NCBI RefSeq assembly: GCF_003202205.1 | Contig: NZ_PDOG01000004.1 | Span: 70,310-134,309, forward strand | DNA: 64,000 nucleotides | Direction: 5' to 3' | From: Halomonas sp. LBP4 | Lineage (GTDB): Bacteria; Pseudomonadota; Gammaproteobacteria; Pseudomonadales; Halomonadaceae | Part shown: positions 40,672-49,535 of the stretch, piece after piece | How the letters are laid out: each line of letters starts with the position of its first letter | Numbering within the stretch: position 1 is the first letter of the stretch | Notes under the pieces: generated by a model | Seen by the model: the letters and a program-made list of their open reading frames with translations, nothing else | Told to the model about the DNA's origin: nothing | Databases searched by the model: none | Program-made: the position numbers and the translations under genes

Positions 40672-40891
40672 GTCAGTTCTCCAGAGCCTGCAGCAGGCGT
40701 GCGCTCCTCGTCAGTAATTGGGAGGCAGCGAGCGGCATATATTCATATAGTATCAAGGCTCGGCAATGGCGCTCGAACATGGTGTTACTTCCCCACCTTG
40801 CGATCCCCTACCCCGCCTCGGCATGATGAAGCGCAACCGCCTCCGGCTCCGCCGGTGATTGCCTTTCCCTGCCCCCTGACCAGGAATCTCC

Positions 40892-41893
40892 ATGTCGACC
40901 GTCTTTGCTCGCCTCAAGGAAGTGGCCGCGCCCCGCATCGGCCTGGGCTGCATGAACCTCTCCCATGCCTACGGCAGGCCGGTGCCCGAGGCCGAGGCGC
41001 TGCGCGCCCTCGATGCGGCGTTCGACATGGGCTATCGCCACTTCGATACCGCGACCCTCTACGGGGCGACGGCCAACGAGCGCCTGGTGGGCAAGGCGCT
41101 GGCGGGCAAGCGGGACCAGGTGCTGCTGGCCAGCAAGGGCGGCATGGCCTTCGATCCCGAGCTCGGCCGGAAGGTGATCGATGGGCGCCCCGAGACGCTG
41201 CGCCGGCAGTGCGAGGCGAGTCTTGCGCGCCTGGGCACCGACCACCTGGACCTCTACTACCTGCACCGCCTGGATCGCCGGGTGCCCATCGAAGAGAGCG
41301 CCGGGGCGCTGGGGCGCCTGGTGGAGGAGGGCAAGATCCGCGCGGTTGGGCTGTCCGAGGTCTCCGCGACCACCCTGCGCCGCGCCAGGGCCGAGCACCC
41401 CGTCGCCGCGGTGCAGTCCGAATACTCGCTGTGGACCCGCAACCCCGAGATCGCGCTGCTCGAGGCGTGCCGGGAGGCCGACACGGCGCTGGTGGCCTTC
41501 AGCCCCCTGGGAAGGGGCTTTTTGACGGGGACCGTCAAGGATCCCGCCCGCCTCGAGGAGAGCGACATGCGCCGCCACATGCCGCGCTTCAGCGCCGAGA
41601 ATCTCCCCCATAACCTGCGCCTGCTGGAAGACTTCATGACCGTGGCGAGCGAACTGGGGATGACGCCCGGCCAGCTGGCCCTGGCCTGGCTCACGGCCCA
41701 GGGGGGTGACGTCATTCCGATCCCCGGCTCCCGCTCCGTCGATCACATGCGCGAGAGCCTCGCCGCCGAGGAGCTGAACCTGGAGGCCGCGACCGTCACC
41801 CGCTTGAACGCCGTGCTGACGCCGGACCACGTGGCGGGCGCCCGCTACAGCGAGGCCCAGCAGGCGGATATCGACACCGAGGAGTTTGGCTAG
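40892..41893 (+). CDS. Aldo/keto reductase
   Basis: 333 residues, NADPH-dependent TIM-barrel oxidoreductase. Visible are RIGLGCMNLSHAYG, the catalytic Asp/Tyr region HFDTATLYGATANE, the Lys in LLASKGGMAF and the His in YYLHRLD. The C-terminal cofactor site is PIPGSRSVDHMRE. It resembles YajO/Tas/AKR13 proteins. No substrate or partner gene is indicated. Confidence 0.92.
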   Translation: MSTVFARLKEVAAPRIGLGCMNLSHAYGRPVPEAEALRALDAAFDMGYRHFDTATLYGATANERLVGKALAGKRDQVLLASKGGMAFDPELGRKVIDGRPETLRRQCEASLARLGTDHLDLYYLHRLDRRVPIEESAGALGRLVEEGKIRAVGLSEVSATTLRRARAEHPVAAVQSEYSLWTRNPEIALLEACREADTALVAFSPLGRGFLTGTVKDPARLEESDMRRHMPRFSAENLPHNLRLLEDFMTVASELGMTPGQLALAWLTAQGGDVIPIPGSRSVDHMRESLAAEELNLEAATVTRLNAVLTPDHVAGARYSEAQQADIDTEEFG

Positions 41894-42027
41894 CCCGAAA
41901 CAAGCCCCCCGCCTACGCGTTGTCTTAGACTCGAAGAGTCAAGAGGCGGGGGCGTGCTGGTTGTCACGAGAGTGCGGCAGCGCCGCGTCTTGCCCGGTGT
42001 CGCGTCGGGCGGGCATGCGGCCCCGCT

Positions 42028-42261
42028 TCAGTTATGGTCGACCAGCCCGGACTCACCGGCCATTTCGGCACAGTGGGCGCAGCAAAAGATCGTGTCACCG
42101 TGCTGCACGCCGTGCCCGACCACCCGGCAGCCGCACTGCACACAGGTCGGCGCCAGCTTGTGGATGGCGCATTCGAAGGAGTCGAAATCGAAACTCTCAC
42201 CGTCCTTGCTGACCGTGAAAGTGTTGTCGTATTGATTACCGCAAGTTGCACAGGTACCCAT
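42028..42261 (-). CDS. Small CxxC zinc-ribbon (prokaryotic metallothionein-like) protein
   Basis: 77 residues with four metal-binding pairs: MGTCATCGN, the lone Cys-His pair in SFECAIHKLAP, TCVQCGCRVVGHG and FCCAHCAEM. Such proteins are common in Halomonas and Pseudomonas and are usually annotated as metallothionein-like. GGAGGTG gives the start. Longer minus-strand frames across it are shadows. Confidence 0.85.
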   Translation of the reverse strand: MGTCATCGNQYDNTFTVSKDGESFDFDSFECAIHKLAPTCVQCGCRVVGHGVQHGDTIFCCAHCAEMAGESGLVDHN

Positions 42262-42467
42262 CACGCACCTCCTGTCTTCAGCAAGTGAACCTGCACTCAA
42301 GCCCCGCCACCGCGACTTCCAACGCCGCGGCCTCCCCTGGCTCACCCTCAAGCCTAGTGGACACCAGGCGAGGCAGCGATCCCTCGAGGGCTCGGGGCGG
42401 TGTATTGCGGGGGATAAACGCCCCAGCAAACTGATGTTGCATCGAGATTTCCGGGAACCCGCAGCCC

Positions 42468-43061
42468 TCAAAGTATCTCCGCCACCTCCTCGAAGGCGAG
42501 CCGTGGCGCTCGGGGGCGGGTCATCCTGGGGTCGGCAACGCCCAGGTTGACCAGGAAGTTGCTCTGGTAGCGGCCGTCGGGGAAGAACTCCTCGTCCACC
42601 ATGGCATTGTCGAAGCCGCTCATGGGGCCGACGTCCAGGCCCAGGGTGCGGGCGGCGAGAATCAGGTAGCCGCCCTGCAGGGTGGCGTTGCGCAGGGCGG
42701 TTTCGCGGGCCTTCTCGGGGTTGGCGGCGAAGCGCTCGCGGGCGTTGGGCGAGGTGGGGTACTGCGTCGGCAGGTGCTCGTAGAAGCGGGTATCGGTGGC
42801 CACGATCACGGTGGCGGCGGCCTGGACGGTCTGGTCGCGGTTGCCTTCGGAGAGCGCCGGAATCAGCCGCGACTTGGCCTCGAGGCTGGTCACGAAGGCG
42901 TAACGCGCCGGCTGGCAGTTCATCGAGGTGGGGCCCCACTTGAGCAGGTCGTAGAGCCGCCGCCAGGTGGCCGGGTCGACGGGCTCGTCGAGAAAGCCGT
43001 GGGCGGTGTGCGCCTCTCGAAAGAGGGAGTCGAGGGCGTGGTCGTCGAGGGACGGGCGCAT
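42468..43061 (-). CDS. Nitroreductase family protein, malonic semialdehyde reductase (RutE)-like
   Basis: 197 residues. FMN-binding nitroreductase fold with the RutE pattern: LFREAHTAHGFLDEPV, LLKWGPTSMNCQPARYAFV, TLQGGYLILAARTLGLDVGPMSGFD, and the C-terminal FLVNLGVADP. In the Rut pathway this enzyme reduces malonic semialdehyde to 3-hydroxypropionate; no other rut genes are here, so a general quinone or aldehyde reductase role is equally likely. Confidence 0.88.
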   Translation of the reverse strand: MRPSLDDHALDSLFREAHTAHGFLDEPVDPATWRRLYDLLKWGPTSMNCQPARYAFVTSLEAKSRLIPALSEGNRDQTVQAAATVIVATDTRFYEHLPTQYPTSPNARERFAANPEKARETALRNATLQGGYLILAARTLGLDVGPMSGFDNAMVDEEFFPDGRYQSNFLVNLGVADPRMTRPRAPRLAFEEVAEIL

Positions 43062-43230
43062 GGGGTCCTCCTCATGGCTGCGCCCTTCGACTCTACGATA
43101 TCCGCCGGTGAGCGGTCACTTCCACGCCCGGCGGTGTCGGCTCACGCCGCCTGCATCGCCATGGGGAGGGGAAAAACCGGCCGTCGGTGATACGCTTGGA
43201 AGGCCCCGCCCTTGTCATCCGGAGACCACC

Positions 43231-43896
43231 ATGCCATCGACTCGTCTGCTGGCCTGCCTGCTGGCCCTGCTGCTGACCGCTCTTGCCGCCCCCACCCTGG
43301 CCCAGACGCCCGAACAGGAGTTGCAGGCCTACGAGGATGCCCTGGCCCGGGGCGAGCGCCACGCCAACCGCTGGCAGGCGGGCTGGACCGGGGTCTATGC
43401 GACCGGCCTGGCCGTCAACGCCTGGCTGGCCAGCGAGGCGAGCGACCGCGACGATCGCTTCGATGCCCGGGTGGGGGTGGTGAAGTCCGCCCTGGCACTG
43501 GGAGGCATGTTCCTGGATCGCCAGCCACACCCTCGGGCCCATCGGGAGCTGCGTGACGGCGAGGGCGATCTCGAGAGCGCCCGGCGGCTGCTCCAGGCCG
43601 TGGCCGAGGAGGAGCGCCGGCGGCGCAGCCTGGAGGCGCGGCTGGGGTCACTGGCCGTGAACACCCTGGCGGGGCTGGTGATCGCCGTGGGCGACGGCCG
43701 CGAGGGCGACGGGGCGATCAACTTCGCCACCGGCATGCTGGTCAGCGAGCTGCAGCTGCAGACCCAGCCGCGCCAGGCCTTGGCGGCGGTGAACCGCTTC
43801 CAGCCGGCGCGGGTGTCGCTCGGCGATATCCATCTCGAGGGGGAGTACGCCTTCCTGGTGGGACCCAATCAGTTGGGGGTGGCGCTGCGCTACTGA
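43231..43896 (+). CDS. Secreted hypothetical protein
   Basis: 221 residues with a signal peptide (MPSTRLLACLLALLLTALAAPTLA split at the LAAPTLAQ site). The mature part has a charged helical segment (ESARRLLQAVAEEERRRRSLE) and two apolar stretches (TGVYATGLAVNAWLA; NTLAGLVIAVGDG) that may be weak membrane helices. GGAG precedes the ATG. No family is recognised. Confidence 0.75.
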   Translation: MPSTRLLACLLALLLTALAAPTLAQTPEQELQAYEDALARGERHANRWQAGWTGVYATGLAVNAWLASEASDRDDRFDARVGVVKSALALGGMFLDRQPHPRAHRELRDGEGDLESARRLLQAVAEEERRRRSLEARLGSLAVNTLAGLVIAVGDGREGDGAINFATGMLVSELQLQTQPRQALAAVNRFQPARVSLGDIHLEGEYAFLVGPNQLGVALRY

Positions 43897-43952
43897 CCCG
43901 CACCCCGTCCTGAAGGGTGGTCCGACATGAAAGATGGGCAGCGACCGTGATA

Positions 43953-43970
43953 GTTATGTTATAACATAGC
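43953..43970. promoter_or_regulatory. Zur box upstream of the first zinc-type permease
   Basis: The sequence holds a perfect 14-bp palindrome TATGTTATAACATA and matches the proteobacterial Zur consensus (ATGTTATAACAT core). It lies 30 bp before the start codon of the permease gene. Confidence 0.88.
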
Positions 43971-43999
43971 ACTCAAGACATGCCTCCGGGAATGCTGCG

Positions 44000-44905
44000 A
44001 TGCTCGACTCCCTGCTGTGGTGGCTCACCTCGCCACTGGACTATGGCTTCATGCGCCGCGCCCTGGCCGCCTGCATCGCCCTGTCGCTGACCGCGCCGGT
44101 CATCGGCGTGCTGCTGACCCTGCGCGGCATGAGCCTGATGGGCGAGGCCCTCTCCCACGCCATTCTGCCCGGCGTGGCCGTGAGCTTCCTGCTGGCGGGT
44201 TTCTCGCTGCCGCTGATGATGCTCGGCGGGCTCATCGCCGGCCTGGTGACCGTTGCCATGGCCGGCAGCATCTCCACCATCAGCGGGCTGCGGGAAGACG
44301 CCGCCATGGCCAGCCTGTTCCTGGTCGCCATGGCGGCCGGGGTGATGGTGATGTCCCTGTCGGGATCGCCGCTGGATCTCGGCCATGTGCTGTTCGGCTC
44401 GATCCTGGCCGTGGACACCCCCACCCTGCTGCTGGTGACGCTGGCCAGCAGCGCCGTGCTGATCACCGTGGCCATCGCCTTCCGGGCCCTGGTGGTGGAG
44501 TGCCTCGACCCGGGTTTCCTCACCCTGCAGGGCCGACACGCCGGGTGGTTTCATGCCCTGTTCATGGGGCTGGTGGTCGCCAGCCTGGTGATCGGCTTCC
44601 AGACCCTGGGCACCCTGATGGCCGCCGGGCTGATGCTGCTGCCCGCCACCTCGGCACGCTACTGGAGCCGGCGGCTCGAGGGCATGATCGCCATTGCCGT
44701 GGGCGTGGCGCTGGCGTCCAGCGTGACCGGCCTGCTGGCGTCCTACCACCTGGGCCTGCCCTCCGGCCCCTGCATCATCCTGCTGGCCGGCGTGGGCTAC
44801 CTGGCCTCGCTGCTGGCCGGCCCCCGGGGCGGGCTGCTGCAGCGCTGGCCGCCACCGCGCCGGCGGCAGTGCCCGGCCCTTCCGCGACATCGAGGTGGCT
44901 CGTGA
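44000..44905 (+). CDS. Metal (zinc) ABC transporter permease, stand-alone copy
   Basis: 301 residues of the ZnuB/MntB family, with about 8 membrane helices. The N-terminal half carries GVLLTLRGMSLMGEALSHAILPG, and FQTLGTLMAAGLMLLPATSARYW follows in the C-terminal half. It is close to the operon permease further right (both have the same FDYGFMRRAL-type start). The last 25 residues are basic and low-complexity and may be read past the family's normal end. It has its own Zur box and no ATPase or binding protein in its own transcript. Confidence 0.9.
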   Translation: MLDSLLWWLTSPLDYGFMRRALAACIALSLTAPVIGVLLTLRGMSLMGEALSHAILPGVAVSFLLAGFSLPLMMLGGLIAGLVTVAMAGSISTISGLREDAAMASLFLVAMAAGVMVMSLSGSPLDLGHVLFGSILAVDTPTLLLVTLASSAVLITVAIAFRALVVECLDPGFLTLQGRHAGWFHALFMGLVVASLVIGFQTLGTLMAAGLMLLPATSARYWSRRLEGMIAIAVGVALASSVTGLLASYHLGLPSGPCIILLAGVGYLASLLAGPRGGLLQRWPPPRRRQCPALPRHRGGS

Positions 44906-45010
44906 CGCCCGGGGCGGTTCCATTTTTCGCGAAATGCGGGATACTGCACTCCCCGCGGCGAATCAAGCGGGGGGAGGTCGATCCCGAGGCTGCGATCGGG
45001 CCTCGCATTT

Positions 45011-45027
45011 GTTATGTTATATCTTAA
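45011..45027. promoter_or_regulatory. Zur box upstream of the znu-type operon
   Basis: GTTATGTTATATCTTAA keeps the left half of the Zur operator (GTTATGTTATA) and a degenerate right half. It lies 25 bp before the small membrane protein gene. Confidence 0.7.
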
Positions 45028-45052
45028 TCCTGATACCCAGAGGAGCCGTGTC

Positions 45053-45208
45053 ATGGCACACCGCTCACACACCCATCGGCACCGCCCCGAGGGGCCCTGC
45101 CATTTCTCCCTGATGTCGCTTTCCGCCACGCGCCGGCTGCTGCTGGCGACGATACCGCTCGCCCTGCTGTGGCTGACGGTGTCCTGGGCGGCGGGGTGGT
45201 GGTCCTGA
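45053..45208 (+). CDS. Small His-rich membrane protein at the head of the zinc operon
   Basis: 51 residues. The N-terminus is rich in His and Arg (MAHRSHTHRHRPEG), followed by one membrane helix (LLLATIPLALLWLTVSWAAGW). AGGAG precedes the ATG. The stop overlaps the znuC start (TGATG), so translation is coupled. The His-rich part could bind zinc, suggesting a regulator or accessory of the transporter; that is inference. Confidence 0.75.
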   Translation: MAHRSHTHRHRPEGPCHFSLMSLSATRRLLLATIPLALLWLTVSWAAGWWS

Positions 45209-45945
45209 TGTCCCGGGCCACAGCGACTCGACTGCGGCTGCACGACCTGCAGCTGGCCCAGGGCAACCGTACCGTACTCGAGCATGTGGAAGGCAGCTTC
45301 CGCGACGGCGCCATCACGGCGCTGATCGGCGCCAACGGCACCGGCAAGAGCACCCTGATCCAGGGCATCATGGGCATGCTCAAGCCGATCGCCGGTCGTG
45401 TCGAGTGCTCGGTGCCCAGGGAGCGACGCGCCTGGCTGCCGCAGCAGCTGGCCCTGGACCTCAGCTTCCCCATGAGCGTGGAAGAGCTGGTGATGACCGG
45501 CAGCTGGCCCAGCCACGGGGCGCTGACGGGCTACTGCGCCTCGCACTACCGCCGCGGCCGCGAGATCATGGCCCGCCTGGGCATCTCCCACCTGGCCCAC
45601 CGGCCGCTGGGGGAGCTTTCCGGTGGCCAGCGCCAGCGGGCGCTGATCGGCCGCACCCTGATGCAGGAAGCCGAGCTGCTGCTGCTCGACGAGCCCTTCG
45701 CCAACGTCGATGCCGAAACCGTCGACGTGCTGATGACCGTGCTGCGCGACATGGCCCAAGCCGGGGCCACCATCATCGTGGTGTTGCATGACATGGAGCA
45801 GCTCGCCCGGCTGGCCGATGAGGTCGTGCTCCTCGCCAGCGGTCACGTGCAGTGGTCCTCGCCCGATGCCGTCCTCAAGACCCAGGCCCCCCACGCGGCG
45901 GCCGCCTCGCTGTCGATCGCCATGCCGGGGGTGGGCACATGCTAG
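45208..45945 (+). CDS. znuC: Zinc ABC transporter ATP-binding protein (ZnuC-like)
   Basis: 245 residues. Walker A GANGTGKST, Q-loop WLPQQLALDLSFPMSVEEL, signature LSGGQRQRALIGR, Walker B LLLLDEPFANVD and H-loop VVLHDME. The FPMSVEELV stretch is typical of metal-type (ZnuC/MntB) ATPases. It overlaps the small upstream gene by 1 base and the permease gene by 7. Confidence 0.92.
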   Translation: MSRATATRLRLHDLQLAQGNRTVLEHVEGSFRDGAITALIGANGTGKSTLIQGIMGMLKPIAGRVECSVPRERRAWLPQQLALDLSFPMSVEELVMTGSWPSHGALTGYCASHYRRGREIMARLGISHLAHRPLGELSGGQRQRALIGRTLMQEAELLLLDEPFANVDAETVDVLMTVLRDMAQAGATIIVVLHDMEQLARLADEVVLLASGHVQWSSPDAVLKTQAPHAAAASLSIAMPGVGTC

Positions 45946-46829
45946 CACTGCTGCACGAGTGGCTGATCGCGCCCTTCGACTATGGCTTCATGCGTCGCGC
46001 CCTGGTGGCCGGCCTGGCCCTCTCCCTGGCCGCCCCGCCCATGGGCGTGTTCCTGGTGCTGCGCGGCATGAGCCTGATCGGCGATGCCATGGCCCACGCC
46101 ATCCTGCCGGGCGTGGCACTGGGCTTTCTGGTCGCCGGCTTCTCGCTGCCGATCATGAGCCTCGGCGGCGTGCTCTCCGGGTTGCTGGTGGCGGTGCTGG
46201 CGGGCAGCGTGTCGCAGATGACCGGCCAGCGCGAGGATGCCGCCATGGCCAGCTTCTTCCTGATCTCGCTGGCCGCCGGGGTGATGCTGGTCTCGCTGGG
46301 CGGCAGCAGCGTCGACCTCACCCATGTGCTGTTCGGCTCGATCCTCGCCGTGAACAGCACCGCCCTGATCCTGATCGCCGCCATCAGCAGCCTGATCGTG
46401 GTGATACTCGCGAGCATCTTCCGCGCCCTGGTGGTGGAGTGCCTCGACCCGCTGTTCCTGCGCGGCCAGGGCGTCCACGGCGGCCTGGTCCACGGCATCT
46501 TCCTGGGCCTGGTGGTGCTCAACCTCACCGCCGGCTTCCAGACCCTGGGCACGCTGATGGCGGTGGGCCTGATGATGCTGCCGGCCACCGCCGCGCGCTT
46601 CTGGAGCAAGCGCCTGGAGGGGCTGATCGGCGTCGCCGTCGGCATCGCCATGGTCGCCAGCAGCGGCGGCCTGCTGCTCTCCTACCACCTCGGCATTCCC
46701 TCCGGCCCGGCGATCATCCTGCTGGCCGGCGTCGGCTACATGCTCTCTGCCCTGCTCGGGCGACACCACAGCCTGCGAGCCCGCCTGCAACGGCAGGCCG
46801 CCCCGCTGGGTGCCCCCGAACCCCACTGA
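45939..46829 (+). CDS. znuB: Zinc ABC transporter permease (ZnuB-like)
   Basis: 296 residues with about 8 membrane helices. It shares GVFLVLRGMSLIGDAMAHAILPGVAL and FQTLGTLMAVGLMMLPATAARFW with the stand-alone permease. It starts inside the znuC end, so the two are coupled, and is followed after 37 bases by the binding-protein gene. Confidence 0.93.
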   Translation: MLALLHEWLIAPFDYGFMRRALVAGLALSLAAPPMGVFLVLRGMSLIGDAMAHAILPGVALGFLVAGFSLPIMSLGGVLSGLLVAVLAGSVSQMTGQREDAAMASFFLISLAAGVMLVSLGGSSVDLTHVLFGSILAVNSTALILIAAISSLIVVILASIFRALVVECLDPLFLRGQGVHGGLVHGIFLGLVVLNLTAGFQTLGTLMAVGLMMLPATAARFWSKRLEGLIGVAVGIAMVASSGGLLLSYHLGIPSGPAIILLAGVGYMLSALLGRHHSLRARLQRQAAPLGAPEPH

Positions 46830-46866
46830 TATGCCTCCATACTGCTAACCCCCAAGGAGCCCTTGC

Positions 46867-47946
46867 ATGCTGCGCAGTCTCAGACCCTCCGCCCTGGTGA
46901 TCGGCACCTCCGCCATGCTGGCACTGCCGGCCGCCGTCGCGGCCGAGCGCATCCAGGTGATTGCCAGCTTCAGCATCCTCGCCGACATGGTCGAGAATGT
47001 CGGCGGCGAGCACGTCGCGGTGACTTCGCTGGTCGGCCCCGACAGCGACACCCATGTCTTCTCGCCGAGCCCCGGCGACGCCCGGGCGCTGGCCGACGCC
47101 GACCTGGTGGTGTTCAACGGCCTGCGGTTCGAGGGCTGGATGGAGCGACTGATCGACTCCAGCGACTATGCCGGTCCGCTGGTTGTCACCAGCGAGGGCA
47201 TCGACCAGCTGGACTACCCTGGCCACGCGCCTGATCGGGCCCATGGGCACGACGACACCCCCGATGACCACGGCCACGACGACCATGACGATCATGAGGA
47301 TGAAGGCCATGCAGATGAAGGCCATGCGGATGAGGGCCATGACGATCATGACCACGGCGACCAGGACCCCCACGCCTGGCAGGACCTGGCCCTGGGACAG
47401 GTCTATGTGGTCAATATCCGCGACGGCCTGATCGCGGCCGACCCGGACAACGCCGAGGCCTACAAGGCCAATGCCGAGCGCTACATCAACGAGATCGAGG
47501 CCACCGGGGACGAGATCCGCGAGCTGCTCACCGAGATCCCCGCATCCACCAGCGTGATCACCGGCCACGACTCCTTCGGCTACTTCTCCCAGGCCTACGG
47601 CCTGCGCTTCCTCTCGCCGGTCGGGCTCTCCTCCGAGGCCGAGCCCAGCGCCGCCGACATGGCGCGGCTGATCGACGTGATCCGCGAGCAGAACGTCCAG
47701 GCGCTGTTCCACGAGAACATGACCAGCCCGGCGGTCATCAATCAGCTCGCCGAGGAGACCGGCCTGCCCATCGCCGGCACCCTCTACGCCGACGCCCTGG
47801 CCACCGAGGGCGAGGCGAGCAGCTACCTGGGCATGATGCGCCACAACGCCAAGACCCTGCATGAGGCCCTGGCCGAGCCGGGCCATGACGATGACGGCGG
47901 TGACGATCACGGCCATGACGAGGACAGCCACGGCCATAGCCACTGA
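46867..47946 (+). CDS. znuA: Periplasmic zinc-binding protein (ZnuA/AztC family)
   Basis: 359 residues. A signal peptide (ending AAVAA) is followed by the cluster A-I binding fold: IASFSILADMVENVGGE, GPDSDTHVFSPSP (ligand His), HAWQDLALG (second His), ITGHDSFGYFSQAYGL (third His). A long His/Asp loop (about residues 118-170, repeats of GHADEGHADEGH and DDHGHDDHDDH) and a His-rich tail (DDHGHDEDSHGHSH) are typical of zinc carriers. A strong terminator follows. Confidence 0.94.
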   Translation: MLRSLRPSALVIGTSAMLALPAAVAAERIQVIASFSILADMVENVGGEHVAVTSLVGPDSDTHVFSPSPGDARALADADLVVFNGLRFEGWMERLIDSSDYAGPLVVTSEGIDQLDYPGHAPDRAHGHDDTPDDHGHDDHDDHEDEGHADEGHADEGHDDHDHGDQDPHAWQDLALGQVYVVNIRDGLIAADPDNAEAYKANAERYINEIEATGDEIRELLTEIPASTSVITGHDSFGYFSQAYGLRFLSPVGLSSEAEPSAADMARLIDVIREQNVQALFHENMTSPAVINQLAEETGLPIAGTLYADALATEGEASSYLGMMRHNAKTLHEALAEPGHDDDGGDDHGHDEDSHGHSH

Positions 47947-47970
47947 CCCTCGTCCCCGACGACGGTTTCC

Positions 47971-47998
47971 GGCGCCACCTACGGGTGGCGCCTTTTTT
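47971..47998 (+). terminator. Intrinsic terminator of the zinc operon
   Basis: Perfect 9-bp arms GGCGCCACC and GGTGGCGCC around TACG, followed by six Ts. Confidence 0.95.
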
Positions 47999-48036
47999 GT
48001 GGGACCATCGAAGCCTGAATGTGACGGGAGCCCTTC

Positions 48037-48720
48037 ATGCTCGAGTTCTGCCAGGTCCACAAGGCCTATGCCACGCCCCAGGGGCCGCTGTCGGTGCTGG
48101 CCGGTGTCGACCTGATCCTGCACGCCGGCGAGAGCCTGGCGCTGATGGGCGAGTCGGGCAGTGGCAAGTCGACCCTGCTGCACCTGGCCGCGGGGCTGGA
48201 CCTGCCCGATGCCGGCGAGGTGCGACTGGCGGGCCGGGCGATCTCGATGCTTGCCGAGCCCGACCGCGCCCGGCTGCGCCGTGAATCCCTGGGCCTGGTG
48301 TTCCAGCAGTTCCACCTGGTGCCGAGCCTGAACGTCGTCGACAACCTGCGCCTGCAGGCCCGCCTGGCCGGCCGCGAGAATACCGCCTGGACGGCACGGC
48401 TGATCGAGCGGTTGGGCCTGGCCGGGCTCGAGAAGCGCTACCCGGAGCAGCTCTCCGGCGGCCAGCAGCAGCGCCTGGCGATCGGCCGCGCCCTGGCCCC
48501 GCGCCCCGCCCTGCTGCTCGCCGACGAACCCACCGGCAACCTCGACGAGACCACCGCGGACGAGGTGCTCGCGCTGCTGCGGGCCCTGGTGGATGACGCC
48601 GGCAGCGCCCTGCTGGTGGTGACCCACAGCCCCCGGGTGGCGGCGCCGCTGGACCGCTGCCTGCGCCTGTCCCATGGCCGGGTAAATGACGCAACAAGGG
48701 AGCGACATGACCCGGCGTGA
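48037..48720 (+). CDS. ABC transporter ATP-binding protein, LolD/MacB type
   Basis: 227 residues. Walker A GESGSGKST, Q-loop VFQQFHLVPSLNVVDNL, signature LSGGQQQRLAIGR, Walker B LLLADEPTGNLDE and H-loop VVTHSP. The ADEPTGNLD form marks the MacB/LolD/FtsE group that works with FtsX-like permeases, present two genes downstream. With the AttH-like lipoprotein at the end this looks like an AttEFGH-type exporter. Confidence 0.92.
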   Translation: MLEFCQVHKAYATPQGPLSVLAGVDLILHAGESLALMGESGSGKSTLLHLAAGLDLPDAGEVRLAGRAISMLAEPDRARLRRESLGLVFQQFHLVPSLNVVDNLRLQARLAGRENTAWTARLIERLGLAGLEKRYPEQLSGGQQQRLAIGRALAPRPALLLADEPTGNLDETTADEVLALLRALVDDAGSALLVVTHSPRVAAPLDRCLRLSHGRVNDATRERHDPA

Positions 48721-49390
48721 CTGGATATTTCGTTCGGGCGTGCTCATCGCCGCGGCGATGAGCATGACCCTGGTCTGGCTGGTGCTGGGGCGGCTGGGCA
48801 TGCCCGACTCCCTGTCGCCCGACGCCCTGTCGCGGTGGCTGAACGGCCGCGGCGCGCTGGGGCCGCTGCTGCTGGTGGCCCTCATGGTGCTGACGGTGGT
48901 GGTCGGCCCCCTGCCCACCCTGCCGGTCACCGCCGCCTCGGGGCTGGCATTCGGTATCCTTCCCGGGGCCCTGCTCTCGGTGACCGGCGCCCTGTGCGGG
49001 GCACTGATCGCCTTCTTCCTCGCCCGGCTGCTGGGGCGTGACCTGTTGCGCGAACGGTTCCGGGACAATCCGCTGTTCGGTGCGCAAGGTTCGCAGCGGC
49101 TGCTCTTCCTCACCGTGCTGCTCACCCGCCTGATTCCCATCTTTTCCTTCGCCCTGATCAGTTACGCCGCCGGCGTGACCGCCATCAAGGCATGGCGTTT
49201 CGCCCTGGCCTCCGTGATCGGCATGCTGCCGATGACCGTGGTATTCGCCAGTCTCGGCCATACGTTCGAGCTCCATCCCCTGCTCAGCACCACGGCGGCC
49301 ATCACGATCCTCGCCGTCATGGCCCTGCTGCCCTGGTACCTGAGCCGCCATCGTCACTCGCGACTGGCCCGCTGGCTGCATCTCGATTAA
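48707..49390 (+). CDS. TVP38/TMEM64 family membrane protein
   Basis: About 227 residues with 5-6 membrane helices and the VTT-domain core: GPLPTLPVTAASGLAFG, LLGRDLLRERFRDNPLF, LLTRLIPIFSFALISYAAG. VTT proteins are thought to move phospholipids between leaflets. The chosen Met (TRRDWIF) follows GGGAG and overlaps the ATPase gene by 14 bases; a Met seven codons upstream is possible. Its presence inside an exporter cluster is unusual. Confidence 0.88.
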   Translation: MTRRDWIFRSGVLIAAAMSMTLVWLVLGRLGMPDSLSPDALSRWLNGRGALGPLLLVALMVLTVVVGPLPTLPVTAASGLAFGILPGALLSVTGALCGALIAFFLARLLGRDLLRERFRDNPLFGAQGSQRLLFLTVLLTRLIPIFSFALISYAAGVTAIKAWRFALASVIGMLPMTVVFASLGHTFELHPLLSTTAAITILAVMALLPWYLSRHRHSRLARWLHLD

Positions 49391-49535
49391 TCCGCGTCGG
49401 GCTCGACCGGTCAGCGAAAGGTGGCCGGGGGGCGAGACCGCGCTGTGCCTGCCACTCCCCGCCTCGCCGCTTCTGTGAGACGATGCCGGCACAAGGGGCC
49501 ACAAGGCCCCGGTCGATCCTCACCCTTGTGCCCCC

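Noticed and set aside
42028..42939. A 303-residue minus-strand frame spanning the metallothionein-like gene and part of the RutE gene
   Set aside because: Only its last 77 residues are real (CxxC protein with its own ribosome site); the rest is a shadow of the RutE-like gene in another frame.
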